NCBI GenBank assembly: GCA_009746045.1
Contig: RPFO01000076.1
Span: 1,426,114 to 1,490,113 of the forward strand
DNA: 64,000 bases
Reading direction: 5' to 3'
Origin: Mesostigma viride
Lineage: Eukaryota > Streptophyta > Mesostigmatophyceae > Mesostigmatales > Mesostigmataceae
Below the pieces are notes generated by a model, which made no database searches, was not told the DNA's origin, and saw only the letters and a program-made list of their open reading frames with translations. The position numbers were made by a program, and so were the translations under genes. Positions 44,072 to 55,790 of the stretch are shown in pieces. Each line of letters starts with the position of its first letter. The stretch's first letter is position 1.

Positions 44072-44233
44072 CCAATCCCTTCTTTTCTTTAGGGATCACA
44101 TCCCCTGCCAGGGACCCTTGAAGTAGCTTGAAATGTCCTTCACTCGAAGCTTGAACAGATGTCTTTAATGGCCAATGCCATTCCCCCAGCCCTTTCTTTT
44201 AAGGAACTGGAAAAGAAACAGATCTGCCACAGG

Positions 44234-46116
44234 GAATCGGGGTTCTTTGAACGGAGTTTCTTCTATACGTGAATGCGGGAACAAGAGGCCGCTGGATGAG
44301 CGGCTTATAGGTCGCAGTGTTTACTCGTAGCTGTTTGGCTAGAGCTTTTGTGATTAGTAGATGCAATATAGTGCATGGTTGAAAAATGAATTAAATAAAA
44401 TGTGCGTTCCGCGCTTGGGTTGATTATACCCGGGCGGAACGGGGCGTGAGGTGCAGTGCCCCTGAAAAGAACAACCTACGCATTATTTAATACTAGCCGT
44501 GCAGATTCGGGATATTCTACCCCCGGTCTGTACGGTTAGCGTCTTACTAGCATCCACTAAACATAAGGGTTTAATGACGTCAGTTAGCTAGGGATAAGGG
44601 AGGTTTTGCGACTAAAAGCCGCTCTGGCTGGTTTTGTCGGCCTCTTTCTTTGCTCGTTGTCGTTGCGGCGGCAGCCGCAGCTATGGGTGCTGCGGAGCAA
44701 AATCCCAAAAGCACTGGTTGCACTGGCCACTTGGCCAGTGGTGAGACTTCCAGTTGTTAACCGGCCAGGCGTAGTTCCTCGCCCGGTTAACTAAAAGAAA
44801 AGAAAAAGATTACCTCCGGTCCGCACCTTTTCCCCAGCTTGGGGTCTTTGGTGGGCCGGATGCCGTGACAGGTGCTCAACTGTCGCTTGGTCGGCCCAGT
44901 GCGCGAGCTGGTGCTCCGTACCTGGGGATGCTTGCACCCCGGGTTGGAGCCGGATGGCTGGCACTGGCGACCCGTGTCTCGGTCCGCGGCCTGCGGCTTT
45001 TTCTTCGGAAATTGCTGCTGGCCAGCAAACTTTGCAATTGCCTTCCGCCGAGGGGGGGGTGGTTGGGGCTGGGGACGGCGATGGGAAAAGCGTCTAAGCT
45101 AGAAATTTTTTCCCCACGCATAGAAACCTCGGGGGGAATGCGGTCTTGGCTGAACGGACTCTCGTTCAGCCAGGTGCCTGGGGCTGTGGCCTCGGGCATC
45201 CGGGCTGGCGGGGCCTGGGCTAGGTCCACGTTTTTTCTCGAAGCACCCCGGGTCTATGGGGAGACGGCCATAGCGGTACCGACTCGGGGCCCCGAGAGGG
45301 GTCATGATAGGCTGGCCGTGCGCAATCGCAGTGCAAATGCGCTGGGCCTTTTTGGGCCTGGCCATGCATCCACAGCCGCCGGGCACACGCCTCCCGATGT
45401 GGGGGGCTCCCGTTTTGCGGCAGGGCGGTCACTTGTGACAACGAGCAAGGTGGAGTGCGGCTTCAAGGGAAAGCCAGGGCGGGGGTGATTGGGCAACGTA
45501 CTTCATGAAGGGCCTTGAACGGCGTGCCTCCGGGCATGTCAATTAGTGTCACATGTATGCTTCCACTTATTGTTTTAATGAAGATGCTGGTTTTTGTGGG
45601 AGCTACGTGGGACATGAATCGGGGTTCTTTGAACGGAGTTTCTTCTATACGTGAATGCGGGAACAAGAGGCCGCTGGATGAGCGGCTTATAGGTCGCAGT
45701 GTTTACTCGTAGCTGTTTGGCTAGAGCTTTTGTGATTAGTAGATGCAATATAGTGCATGGTTGAAAAATGAATTAAATAAAATGTGCGTTCCGCGCTTGG
45801 GTTGATTATACCCGGGCGGAACGGGGCGTGAGGTGCAGTGCCCCTGAAAAGAACAACCTACGCATTATTTAATACTAGCCGTGCAGATTCGGGATATTCT
45901 ACCCCCGGTCTGTACGGTTAGCGTCTTACTAGCATCCACTAAACATAAGGGTTTAATGACGTCAGTTAGCTAGGGATAAGGGAGGTTTTGCGACTAAAAG
46001 CCGCTCTGGCTGGTTTTGTCGGCCTCTTTCTTTGCTCCCCACCCACCCACCCTTGTCTTGGTTGCCTCTAGGGCAACGTACTTCATGAAGGGCCTTGAAC
46101 GCTACGTGGGACATGA
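44234..46116. mobile_element. Second composite head-insert-tail / head-joint-tail repeat, in element B
   Basis: Unit 1: head 44234-44655 (422 bp), GC-rich insert 44656-45490, tail 45491-45615. Unit 2: head 45616-46037 (same length, nearly identical), joint 46038-46070 starting CCCACCCACCCACCC, tail 46071-46116 with an internal deletion of about 80 bases. GCTACGTGGGACATG closes both tails. Sequence is unrelated to the composite at 39816-42144, but the layout and the G-rich joint are the same. No ORF with recognisable domains; several hairpins (for example around 45150-45170). Confidence 0.65.
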
Positions 46117-46895
46117 AAACCATTTCATGAGAAATGGAGAAAACCTATGGAAGTGGCATTACAGAGTACCACCAGATATTAGAAGCACACAAAATTAAAT
46201 ACATACAGGTTAATTCTATGAGGTCTTCTCCAGGAATTAATCCCATCACCTCGGTAGAGCCTCCAGTACAATGACCTTCTGGCGGTGAGTTACATTAATC
46301 CCAGATACTAATCCCATAAAACCCAGTACATATTCAATATAAGTACAATAAATCCATGACAATTAAAATACCACTTGACAAAGTAAGGCGTATTACAATA
46401 GTTTGCCTGTCATTCTCTCAACAGGGGTCTATTGGCGCCCGTCTTACGGCGCCCGTCTACTTGCCAGATGGTAAACTGCCACAGCAAACAAATGACAAAA
46501 TGAAACACATAGGCAACAATTAAATCCTGCCCTGGGGAACTAGGGAAGTCTGAACAGGCAAACACCTGAACAGGCCAGCTTGTAGAAACATAATACCAGG
46601 GAATCGAACCCCGCCCTATAAACCCCAGAATAAAGGTTCCCAGACCATTGTGAGAAGTATGTACAAATATACATTTCTTTTAAAATAGAATACATGGTCT
46701 GTAATGGACCTGTCAACCTTGTGTAGTCAACAGCATGAACCCCAGCCAAAACCTGGCTGTATCCTGATTAAAATCAGAGTGAGTGTACCATGGTCCATGA
46801 GCCTTAGTACAGACTAAAATACAGGTATTATGCCAGTCACAATGCTGACACTACCACACAATCTGCTCTCCAATGCCCTATAACCATGCACCAGC
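46117..46895. other. Element B 3' non-coding region
   Basis: No gene. A tRNA T-arm-like GGGGTTCGATTCCC lies on the minus strand near 46593-46607, in the same relative place as the one in the 3' region of element C. Confidence 0.45.
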
Positions 46896-49800
46896 TTAGA
46901 CAGCTTGCTGAGATGGGTCCATCAGAGACTGAAGAACCTTGTATTGCACTGCTGCCTTCTGCACTAGCTTGGTCAAAGCATCAGCAGGATTGTCAACCCC
47001 AGGGATATGCTCAATATTGGCCAAGGAGGACAACTCCTTAAGAAGGAGATAATCCAAGTCCCTACTTCTGGCCATCTGCCTGTGCACAAACTGCACCATC
47101 CCCATGGAGTCTGTTTTTAGAAGAGTGGTAACCTGAAGTGGCCAAGGAGTGTTAGAAGTCATCTGATGAAGCAACTCCTTCAGATAAAGGCTTGTGTGAA
47201 TGCCTTCACAAATAGCCCTGCATTCTGCCACATCACTGCTGACAGCCACCCGTTTGTGCAGGCGACTAAACCAGCTCACCAAACTCCCCAGGCCTTCCTG
47301 TCTGAGCACAAAGAGCCCTGCAGCCCTGCCCCTGACCTTGGAGACCTGCCTGCTGTCCATTGAGCTATCCACATACAGCTCCATGCAAATGGGTTGTGAT
47401 AAATCCACTGCAGACAACAGAATGCCAGATGAAGCCCTGACCTGATCAGCCACCTTGGCAGACCCTAGCTCCACCAGCATGTCATCAGGCAACCTGGCTA
47501 TGACCATAAGGTCTGGCCTGGAAATGCCTGCCACCCAAGCAACCATGCCCCTCACCATGGGACACAGTGCCTGTGTGATGGTTGGAGGAAGCTTGCTAAT
47601 GAGGGTCTCTTGATAATCATTGCCCCCCACCAGCAGCATACGCCACTCCCCCCTTCTTCACCAGTGTGGCCTCCATGCCCACAAACAGCAGAGGCTCATT
47701 CTCCACCTGCCATTGCTCCCTACCCAGAGGAAACTTGGACTTAATGATGGAGATCAGCTCCTTAAGCCACGACGTGGGAGCTATCAGATGTAGGTCATCC
47801 CCGTGCAGCGAAGCATACACTGGCAGGCCTTCCCATTGCCCCAGAAACAGACAGGGGTCTACAGGAGAGACCTTCAAGTTGCAATGCTCCTTCAGGAAAC
47901 GGTTGAGAGTCTCCCTCCAGATTATTGGACTTGACCTCAGGCCCTCCAGGCCCTTGAGGATTTTAAGGAACTCCGTGTGGATGTCCCTTTTCCATACAGC
48001 AGGCACCCTAACATAGAAAGGCGTCTTGCCCTCCCACTTTTCCTGTGCCACATCTGCATCACCCTCCAGAAATGCCCTCTTGAAGTCTATCACCACTGAG
48101 CCATAGTCCAAGCCCTTGTTGAGAAGGCCTAGAAAGACACACAGCAGCAGCCTCCAAGTATCATGCAGCATGCCAGGGGTATACAACTCCTCAGCAGTGC
48201 ACTCACCAGTACCCTTGAACTCATTCAGCACTGGCCTGACATGTGGTACCTTGACCCCGTCCACCTCCTTCATCTTGATGACAAACTTGAGCTTGAGTAG
48301 ACGTCGTGCAGGAGGCAGGTCATTGACAGGTTCCACGCATTTCTTGGAGATCCAGTCCTCCCCAGATTTAATCAGACCCAGTGTGACCTGGGGACACATA
48401 ATGGGAGAGGACATGAGCTTCACCAGGCCTTGGTAGTTGATAGGGCTGTGTCCAGCAAGTGAGTGAGGACCAATGCCCAAACTGCTTGGATGACTAGCAG
48501 CTGGCAGTATGAGGTCATCAACCAAGGGCTCCTGCCCCTGGCACACTTGCACACGCTTAACCGTCCTGGTTACTGCACGTGATAGGTGAGTGGTCCTGAA
48601 ATTAATCAGTGGGACCTGACCAGCCCCTTCCTTAGTCAGGAGAGAGGACGTGATCACTACCCCATCCTGGCATAGGAAATTCTGCCCCAGAAGAGCAGGT
48701 CCTTGATAGCCCTCCAAGACACAAAAAGCAGTGTCCTGTCCAAGGATAGGAATGAATACCTCACCCAGTACCTTCACGTGTACCCCGCCACTGAAGTCAG
48801 ACACAAACTGATAGCTGGGTTCAGACATGCTGTACCCTGCTGCAGCCCTGGTCCCAATGATGGAACCTGAGAATTAGTGTCTACCTCTAAGGCAGTGTCC
48901 AGCCCCAGATTGCCATGCCACCTGAGCTTGGCTACCTTGGGCTGCTTCTTGGCCCTTTGTAGAGCCCCAATCAATCCAGCCAAACTTGTCCCCCTGGGCT
49001 TGGTTAGTGCCTTGGGCTTGACAGTTGACTCCCCAGCTGTTGACCTTGCAGCCTGTTCAACAAGTACCTCTGCAACCTGGCCAGGGCTGACAGATTCCCC
49101 TGCAACAGATGTGGTCGTTGCGTCAGTGATGTCACCTGGGACCTGAAAATCCTGCAGATCCTGTGAGCCTTGTGCCTGACTGCCCTCATTCATCAGGTTA
49201 GGCTTGACATATGACCAACTCAGCCGGTGTACATGCTTTGGTTCGTCCTCCATGCTGACCAAGCATGCGTGGCTAGCTTCATCAACCTGGGTAACCACCC
49301 CAGGACTCCAGCTACCACGTTTGCCATAAAGGCTAGGTTCCTTCCAAGCTAGGACCTTCTGACCCACTTGTGGCTCCAGCATCTTCCAACCCCGGTCCTT
49401 CTCCCTCAGCTTGGCAAAGGTGACATGTGCAGCATGTTTCCAGCCCTCCAGCACATGTGGTGGGCACAGGCCATGATATAGACCCATTGGGCTGACAGCA
49501 ACTCCATCATAGTAGAAGTTAACCCTGCTGTTCAGCTGCTGCTCCACGTTCCTCAGCCATGCACTCCTGACAAGTGCAGGTGCAGACAAGGGTACCCAGT
49601 CTTCAGAGATGATCAATTTCTTGACCTCCTGGATTGCCCTCTCGATAGCACCCTGCTGCCCATGAGCCTCCCTAGGTGTAACCAGCAACTCAGGAAGGGT
49701 AGGATCACCCTTGAGATGCTGAAACTGCATGTCCACCTGGATCCTTGTGGTAGGAAACTTGGCTCTTACATTCTGCAGGGCAGCCAGCAAGTACCTGTTC

Positions 49801-50378
49801 TTCATAGAAGGTAAATGCTCCAGCACCTTGTATTTCGTGTACCTGTCCACGCACACCAACAGTTGCATGCCCCTGATGTGTTGGATATCACACTGCAGAT
49901 CACCAATGCTCTGAGGTAGAGCTTTGGCATGTGATTTCCTGGGCTTGTTGGAGGACAACTGGCACTTACACCGTGAGGCAGCTTGCTGACACGCCTTAAG
50001 AAGGGGTGCCCTGCCCATACGGAAGGCAAAGTTGTTTGACAGAGAAGTGGCATGCCCAAACATGTTGTGGATTCGGGCACCCAACTCCTGGTACACAGAG
50101 GAAGCAGTCCCTGGCACAGTCAGGACTGTGCTGTCAGGTTGTCCAGCATCACCATGCTGACTTCCATCCTGTTCTGACTCAGAGCCTGAGTCACCCTGCT
50201 CATGCCCAACACCTGGACCGCCAGCAGGGACCACATGCATACCACCAGAGGCCTTCACACCCCTCTGTGGTTGTACATTGGTTTCTCTCAAAATGAGAGG
50301 TCCACCCTCGTGCCCAGCACGAGGATGCATGGGGTCAGACATTCTTACAGCTGCACCAGCTGTCAAGGACGTCTTCAT
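46896..50378 (-). pseudogene. pol: Element B pol: integrase - protease-like - RT - RNase H
   Basis: Three frames: 50378-48774, 48828-47617, 47639-46896, with frameshifts near 48820 and 47630. First frame: leader, integrase zinc region (HNMFGHA…CKCQ), integrase core with LQCDIQHIRG and GAIERAIQEVK, C-terminal module, and the protease start EVDTNSQV (about 48880). Second frame: protease end (GYQGPALLGQNF) and RT with LHGDDLHL (about 47800). Third frame: RNase H with YVDSSMDS, AECRA, KTDSMGM and NPADALTK. The in-frame path from gag is open apart from the UGA at about 50520. Confidence 0.92.
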
Positions 50379-50519
50379 AGGAACCTGTACCTCTCCAGGT
50401 GACCTGGGGCCACACTGAACCTGGAGATCACCCTCTTGTTGCCCAGATATAAAATCTGCATTGGAGCACCTGGCCTCCCCCTTGGGTGAATTAAGGTGTG
50501 TAGGGGTTGCCTCAGACAG

Positions 50520-51636
50520 TCACTGCTCCTTGTTGTCTTCTTGCTGACTGCCCTTTGAAGGCTGGCCTGCCTGGGACTTGTTGTTGTTCTTCTTGTTGTT
50601 GTTGTTGTTATTCTTGTTGCTGCCCTGGCCCTGGGACTTCTTGAAGCTGGGACACTCCTTCTTGATGTGCCCCCACCCCTTGCACAGGTAGCATTGTATC
50701 TTGGACTTGCCCTGGCCACTGCCCCCATTGTCAGACGCGTTGCCCTGCTTGGGCTGACCACCCACCCGCCTGAACACCGACTTGGAGTGTGACCTCCTGT
50801 CAGAATCAGGTGAATGATCTCCCTTGCGCTTGTTATGGTTGCCCCTACGCCCTCCTTGGCTTCGGTCAGCCTCAGACGTCTTGGAGCCACCCTGGGTACG
50901 CCCGCCTGCCTGGGTAGCCTTCACTGCTGGCACTCCACCCTCAAACAGCTCCTCTGCCTCGAGTGCTTGTTTGATTATGACCTTGTAGGCCTTCAGGGTA
51001 GAGTGTGGGGCACACATGACTTTTAAGGAGCCACGTGTCGCCTTATCCAGCCCAGAAACCTTGAGCCAGTTGGTTAGGGCTATGTTATCAGCGACATTAA
51101 AGCCGTGAGCCCTGCCCTCCTCAACCATCTTACAATAGTTGAGAAAGTTCTGGATCAGGTCCCCCTTGACCTCCCACCCTTGGTATTTGTCCTGCCAATG
51201 GATGCCGACCTTCTTGCGTTGGTCTTCCAGCAGCTCCTTCAGCTCAGCCACGTACAGTGCCCAGGCCTTATTGGCCTTTTGCACTCCCTGGTTAGGTCCT
51301 TAATCTGGTCAGTACACTTGCCAAAAGTGCTACTGCCTATCCAGATTTGATAGTAATTTGTACCACCGTACAAGCTAGGGAACCCTTCCAATCCTCCACA
51401 AACTCTTCAGCCTGCTTAGGCTTGGAGTCTGAGGTTACAGGCTGCAGCTGATTGACAATTAAAAGACCCTGTGTGGTAAGATCAAAGCCATGAATAGCTT
51501 GTGCATTATTATTATTGTGAGGAAGGTTGGTAATCTCTCCGGTAAGCCCCACGTCATCTACGTGAGCGGTTCCACTACCAGCACCCCCATTATTATTCCC
51601 ACTGGCTGGACCCTTGCTACGGCGTCCCTCAGCCAT
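50520..51636 (-). pseudogene. gag: Element B gag-like nucleocapsid protein
   Basis: Homolog of 698-1816. Starts at ATG 51636 (MAEGRRSKGPASGN); a small frame disruption near 51285-51390 splits it, and the frame from 51284 reaches the CYLCKGWGHIKKEC zinc knuckle, the Asn/Lys-rich tail and the conserved UGA. pol follows in the same frame. Confidence 0.85.
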
Positions 51637-51804
51637 CCTGCACTACAGCTATTCAAAGAACACCTTAGCAAAGCAGCAGAAAATATGTACAAAATTTTTG
51701 TGTCGCCACTGCCGCCTGCGCCGGTGTCGCTGCCGCCCCCGCGAATTGCCGCCGAAAATTCGACAAAAAAATGTCGACGAGTACTGCAAAGAAAATTAGG
51801 CCGA

Positions 51805-52513
51805 CTAGTAGTCAAGGCCCCTGAAGTCGCAGTACGTGTATACGAACTCACGATCCTCCATATCCAGCTCCGGACCTGCACCGGTATGAATTAAAACCGG
51901 TGTGCTCCCCGCCGCGTAAGTTGCGACGCGCCGACGCGCGACGAGGCGCAGAGGATGTGTAAAGATCGTCAACAATTCCCACCCCGCGGGAATCCACTCT
52001 CGCACAGATGCGAGAAATGCCACCAGGTTAATTAAAACCTGGCGCTCACGACTGCGTACGCCGCGAGTGAGCAGCGATAGCAGCGCGAGATCCTGAAACA
52101 AATTTGTTGACACCGCCGGCGCGCCCCCCGTGCGTAGCGATGCCCAGTTTTGCAGGTTTCTCTGGTAACCGGTGAGTGAAGAGAGGACGTTGTCCAACTC
52201 CTCAATGGCAGTCGTGACTTCGGTCACCGACCGCAAACCTCCCCGCACCTGGACCGTAAATGTCGATAAAATGTTTCGAATCTGGTCCAACAGGTTGCGG
52301 ATTGCCGGCACCAGTGCTGGCAAATCGGGGTCCTCGGGGTTATCCCCGAGCAATGGTGAGCTGCGCGCTGTTGACGATGAAGCTCGTCGAGCGAATCGTA
52401 ACTTCGTCGAGCAATTGCTGCCACGACGGCGCAGTCGGTCTTGACGAAGAACCAGCCGGCGGAGCGGCTATTTCCTCATCGTCCGGAATCCGAAATTCTT
52501 CAGAATTTGGCAT
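51805..52513 (-). pseudogene. Element B ORF0 (broken)
   Basis: ATG 52513 (MPNSEEFRIPDDEE) aligns with element A ORF0. Two one-base deletions near 52395 and 52360 shift the frame; from 52353 downward it again matches A closely to the stop at 51805, with a slightly different C-terminus. Confidence 0.65.
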
Positions 52514-52537
52514 CTTTTTGACAGAGCGTGTAATACG

Positions 52538-53154
52538 AGTTGTGAGGGTGAGAATGCCACGAATTCCGCCATGGTTCTTGCAGGAAGTTGCCTTTATTAA
52601 TAACAAGGAAACACAGACGTAAGTCACGTCACTTCCAAGACTGCACGCAGCACAGACGACAGGGTCGCAGTGCCAAGAGAACGTGCACGCAAGAACTAGC
52701 GTCCCGGTGTGACCAAGTCACTCATATAGCTTGCTAGGGACGCGTCCAAGTATTCAGCTGCACTGTCACAGCTGAACTGTCAATCAATTGATTACACAGA
52801 CTCTGGCACGCCTTTGGCGCGCAGATCTATCAATTGTCCATACGGCTAGTCCTGTGGACCTATCCGTACACTAGTCAGCATCAATTGCCTCATAGGTCCT
52901 GGCGCGCTACAGCACGCCTACCTATCAATTGACTATCAAGTCCTGTACAAGTCCTGTCAACGTCCTGCGGACTATCAAAGTGACACTTGTACATCCTGTG
53001 TCCGTACGCGCCCACAGTGGCGCACCGGGTACTGTCGGCACAGCCTAGGAAACGTCATAACTTTTACGTTCCTTAACCAAATGAGGCGTTCAAGGTGCCG
53101 TTGGAAAGAGCGTAACAATCTCTATCCATCTAACGTAAATCCTTTACGTTAACT
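52538..53154 (-). repeat. Element B 5' LTR (617 bp)
   Basis: Partner of 43455-44071. The inner edge continues CGTATTACACGC as in element A, with ORF0 starting 24 bases further on. Confidence 0.95.
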
Positions 53155-54036
53155 AATACAGCATCAGGGAGGCGCCATCTATTATGATTTTGCCACGACT
53201 CTGTGTTCTGGGTAAGCAACATAATAAAAGTGAAAAACTGTTGAGGGGTAGACTTGACATCCAACTTGGGAAGGTTAGCAAAGAGGGGAAGAGCAGGGGG
53301 CTTAGGAGGATGGGAAGGATCAGATTTACCCATAGGACCACTGTCTTCCACTGCTACATACGAGGGATAGAAAGAAGGAAGAGGAAAGGTTTTGGATAGG
53401 GGTCTAGATGGGGCCACCGTTTCAGGATGGTGCCCATAGGAGAAGGAAACAGTATATTGCTCACGAAGGGAGGAGTAGGCAAAATGATCATAATTTCTGT
53501 CATCTAGAGGCATGGTGCTGAAATCACTATTAACTTCTAACTCAGCCACACGGGTAGGGACCTGGGCAGCCTCGTAGGCCGTATCAGGGTAGGACCAAGA
53601 AGCAGGAGGATAAAATGGAACTGCACTAGGGCGACCAGAAGGGCCAACAGGGGCAGAGGTACGACCCGTGTTATAAGCAGGGATGGAAGGCACAGGGTGA
53701 GGAGGAGGCCTAGGAGCATTGTCAGGGAGTGAGGACCTAATTGTCAGGGAGTGAGGGTTGAGCCAAGGTTGCAGGAGGGGCAGGGGCCTGGTTCAGGGTA
53801 AAAGAGGGGTCATCACTAAATCTGACACGTTGTTCAAAGGTAGGTGGGGTAAGAGTGGGACGACGGCGACCACCAGTAGTAGGAGAAGGTGAGGTACGCA
53901 AGTTACCTTGAGGAGTGAGATGATGCACCGTTTCCAAGGAGTCCCGTCGGTTACCACGAGTATTATTGTTATTATTAGTATTATTATTGGTATTATTGGT
54001 AGGTATAGGCGACATATCTCCACCCACTGGATCCAT
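53155..54036 (-). pseudogene. gag: G1 gag, N-terminal part
   Basis: ATG 54036 (MDPVGGDMSPIPTNNTNNN), an Asn-rich then Pro-rich leader. A 22-bp tandem duplication (GTCAGGGAGTGAGG repeated near 53721-53755) shifts the frame; the second frame continues through 53693-53160 with Tyr/Pro-rich sequence and the capsid start (LPKLDVKSTPQQFFTFIMLL) up to the element B junction. Confidence 0.8.
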
Positions 54037-54072
54037 GTTTAATTAATTTAAAAGAAAGAAAACAATAAAATT

Positions 54073-54603
54073 GCTGAGCTTCGCTCATTTTATATATGAC
54101 GCGTGGACGGGCTCAAAGGGGACCGACCTGCCGTAGGTAGCGTAAGACTAGCGCTTGTCCCGAGGGTACTGCACCGGCCGGCCCTTTTTGTGCCTAGGCT
54201 GAGTGTGGTTCCGGAGTGCAGGCCTAGGTAGCTTCTAACGTACGTCACTAGACCTTGTTACCTGCGCCAGCCGCCAGGCGTGGCACAACTGTGATTGGCA
54301 GTCAGTACACCTTGTACCTGCGCCAGCCGGCAGGCCTGCGTGGCGCAATGTGAATGATAGTCAGTACTTAGAGTGGTGTAGGGGACGTAGGGAGGCCTCT
54401 TTTCAGCTCCCACCCCCCCACCCACGCTGCTAAGAGGGGCAACACCTTGTGTTTGAGTATGCTGGGCCCCCAGCATGGTGCTACAATAACCAACTTGATA
54501 ATGATGTGCACTGAGTTTGAAGGTGTGGTATAGGCTGTCCGTATAAAGCCTAGCACACAAAAACGTAAAATAAATGTTTCTCTTGGTGGGAAGGAACTCC
54601 AAA
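54073..54603. mobile_element. Solo head-joint-tail repeat upstream of G1 gag
   Basis: Diverged copy of unit 2 of the composite at 39816-42144: same opening (GCTGAGCT…CTCATTTTATA), same closing of the head (GTAGGGAGGCCTnTTTTCAGCTCCCACCC), a C-rich joint (CCCACCCCCCCACCC) and a related tail. It lies between the hybrid-binding ORF and gag of G1. Confidence 0.6.
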
Positions 54604-54976
54604 TGACCAAAAACAAGAAATGTATGTTGCCTTAAGAAAAGGATAGAAATCTAAATTGAAGCAATGAAGGCAAAAGGAAAAACCTTGAATGTCTTGAGCA
54701 AAGAAAACAATTAAAATCAATCCTTTTTAACCACAGTAATGGATAGGGAACCAAACTCTAAGGTGAGAGGAGTATCTGAGCTAGATGAGGGTGCAGCCCG
54801 TCTAGGGGGAGAAGAAGGAGGGGTAGCAAAGACTAGAGATTCCACGGGAGGACGACCATGAGGAATAGAGCGTACATGTAGGCCTAAATCTGATTCACTA
54901 TGGTCTATAAGGAACTGCTGAGCTTCTTCAAAGGTCACAAATTTCTTATACCTAACTACGTTATATATACGGTTCC

Positions 54977-55687
54977 CACCGGCGGGCTTCAAAGTGCCGG
55001 ACGGCAGGCGGTACCACCATTCCGTGGCAGCTTGGCCCAGTTTGCTACCGGCTGGCACACGTTTTCAGTGAATTTTGGGCTCCAGATTTAAATGCAACGT
55101 GCGGTTTGAGGCAGGGGAAAACATGCGTGGACGATAGGAATTATAGCACCGGCGGGCTTCAAAGTGCCGGACGGCAGGCGGTACCACCATTCCGTGGCAG
55201 CTTGGCCCAGTTTGCTACCGGCTGGCACACGTTTTCAGTGAATTTTGGGCTCCAGATTTAAATGCAACGTGCGGTTTGAGGCAGGGGAAAACATGCGTGG
55301 ACGATAGGAATTATAGCACCGGCGGGCTTCAAAGTGCCGGACGGCAGGCGGTACCACCATTCCGTGGCAGCTTGGCCCAGTTTGCTACCGGCTGGCACAC
55401 GTTTTCAGTGAATTTTGGGCTCCAGATTTAAATGCAACGTGAGGTTTGAGGCAGGGGAAAACATGCGTGGACGATAGGAATTATAGCACCGGCGGGCTTC
55501 AAAGTGCCGGACGGCAGGCGGTACCACCATTCCGTGGCAGCTTGGCCCAGTTTGCTACCGGCTGGCACACGCTTTCAGTGAATTTTGGGCTCCAGATTTA
55601 AATGCAACGTGCGGTTTGAGGCAGGGGAAAACATGCGTGGACGATAGGAATTATAGCACCGGCGGGCTTCAAAGTGCCGGACGGCAG
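54977..55687 (+). repeat. LINE-2 5' tandem monomers (4 x 170 bp plus 31 bp)
   Basis: Units start CACCGGCGGGCTTC at 54977, 55147, 55317, 55487 and 55657, exactly 170 bases apart and nearly identical; the fifth is cut after 31 bases. Located at the extreme 5' end of the element like the promoter monomers of mouse L1. A promoter role is inference. Confidence 0.92.
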
Positions 55688-55790
55688 CGCGTTGGTGGGC
55701 TGCCGCCCCCCAAACCCCCGCGTGGGGGCTCCGCCCCCCACACCCCCCCGCCCCCCCCCTCGGTGGCTGCCACGCCTGACCTGATTGTTC

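Larger units (their letters stand above)
43455..53154 (-). mobile_element. Copia-like LTR element B (9,700 bp)
   Basis: LTRs at 43455-44071 and 52538-53154, both 617 bp, differing at about four positions; target duplication AATAC (GTATT on the coding strand) at 43450-43454 and 53155-53159. Order on the minus strand: ORF0, gag, UGA, pol (integrase, protease-like, RT, RNase H), then a 2.8-kb 3' region containing a composite repeat. LTR similarity indicates a young insertion. Confidence 0.95.

Noticed and set aside
44865-45488. 207-codon plus-strand frame in the composite insert within element B
   Set aside because: No domain or conserved relative; GC-rich DNA yields long frames on both strands here. 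Kept as non-coding insert.
54073-54603. Possible 5' LTR of the G1 gypsy element next to its gag
   Set aside because: Homologous blocks occur inside G1 pol (41637-42144), and the true G1 LTR (TGTTACG...CGTAACA) is identified elsewhere with a polypurine tract and primer-binding site.
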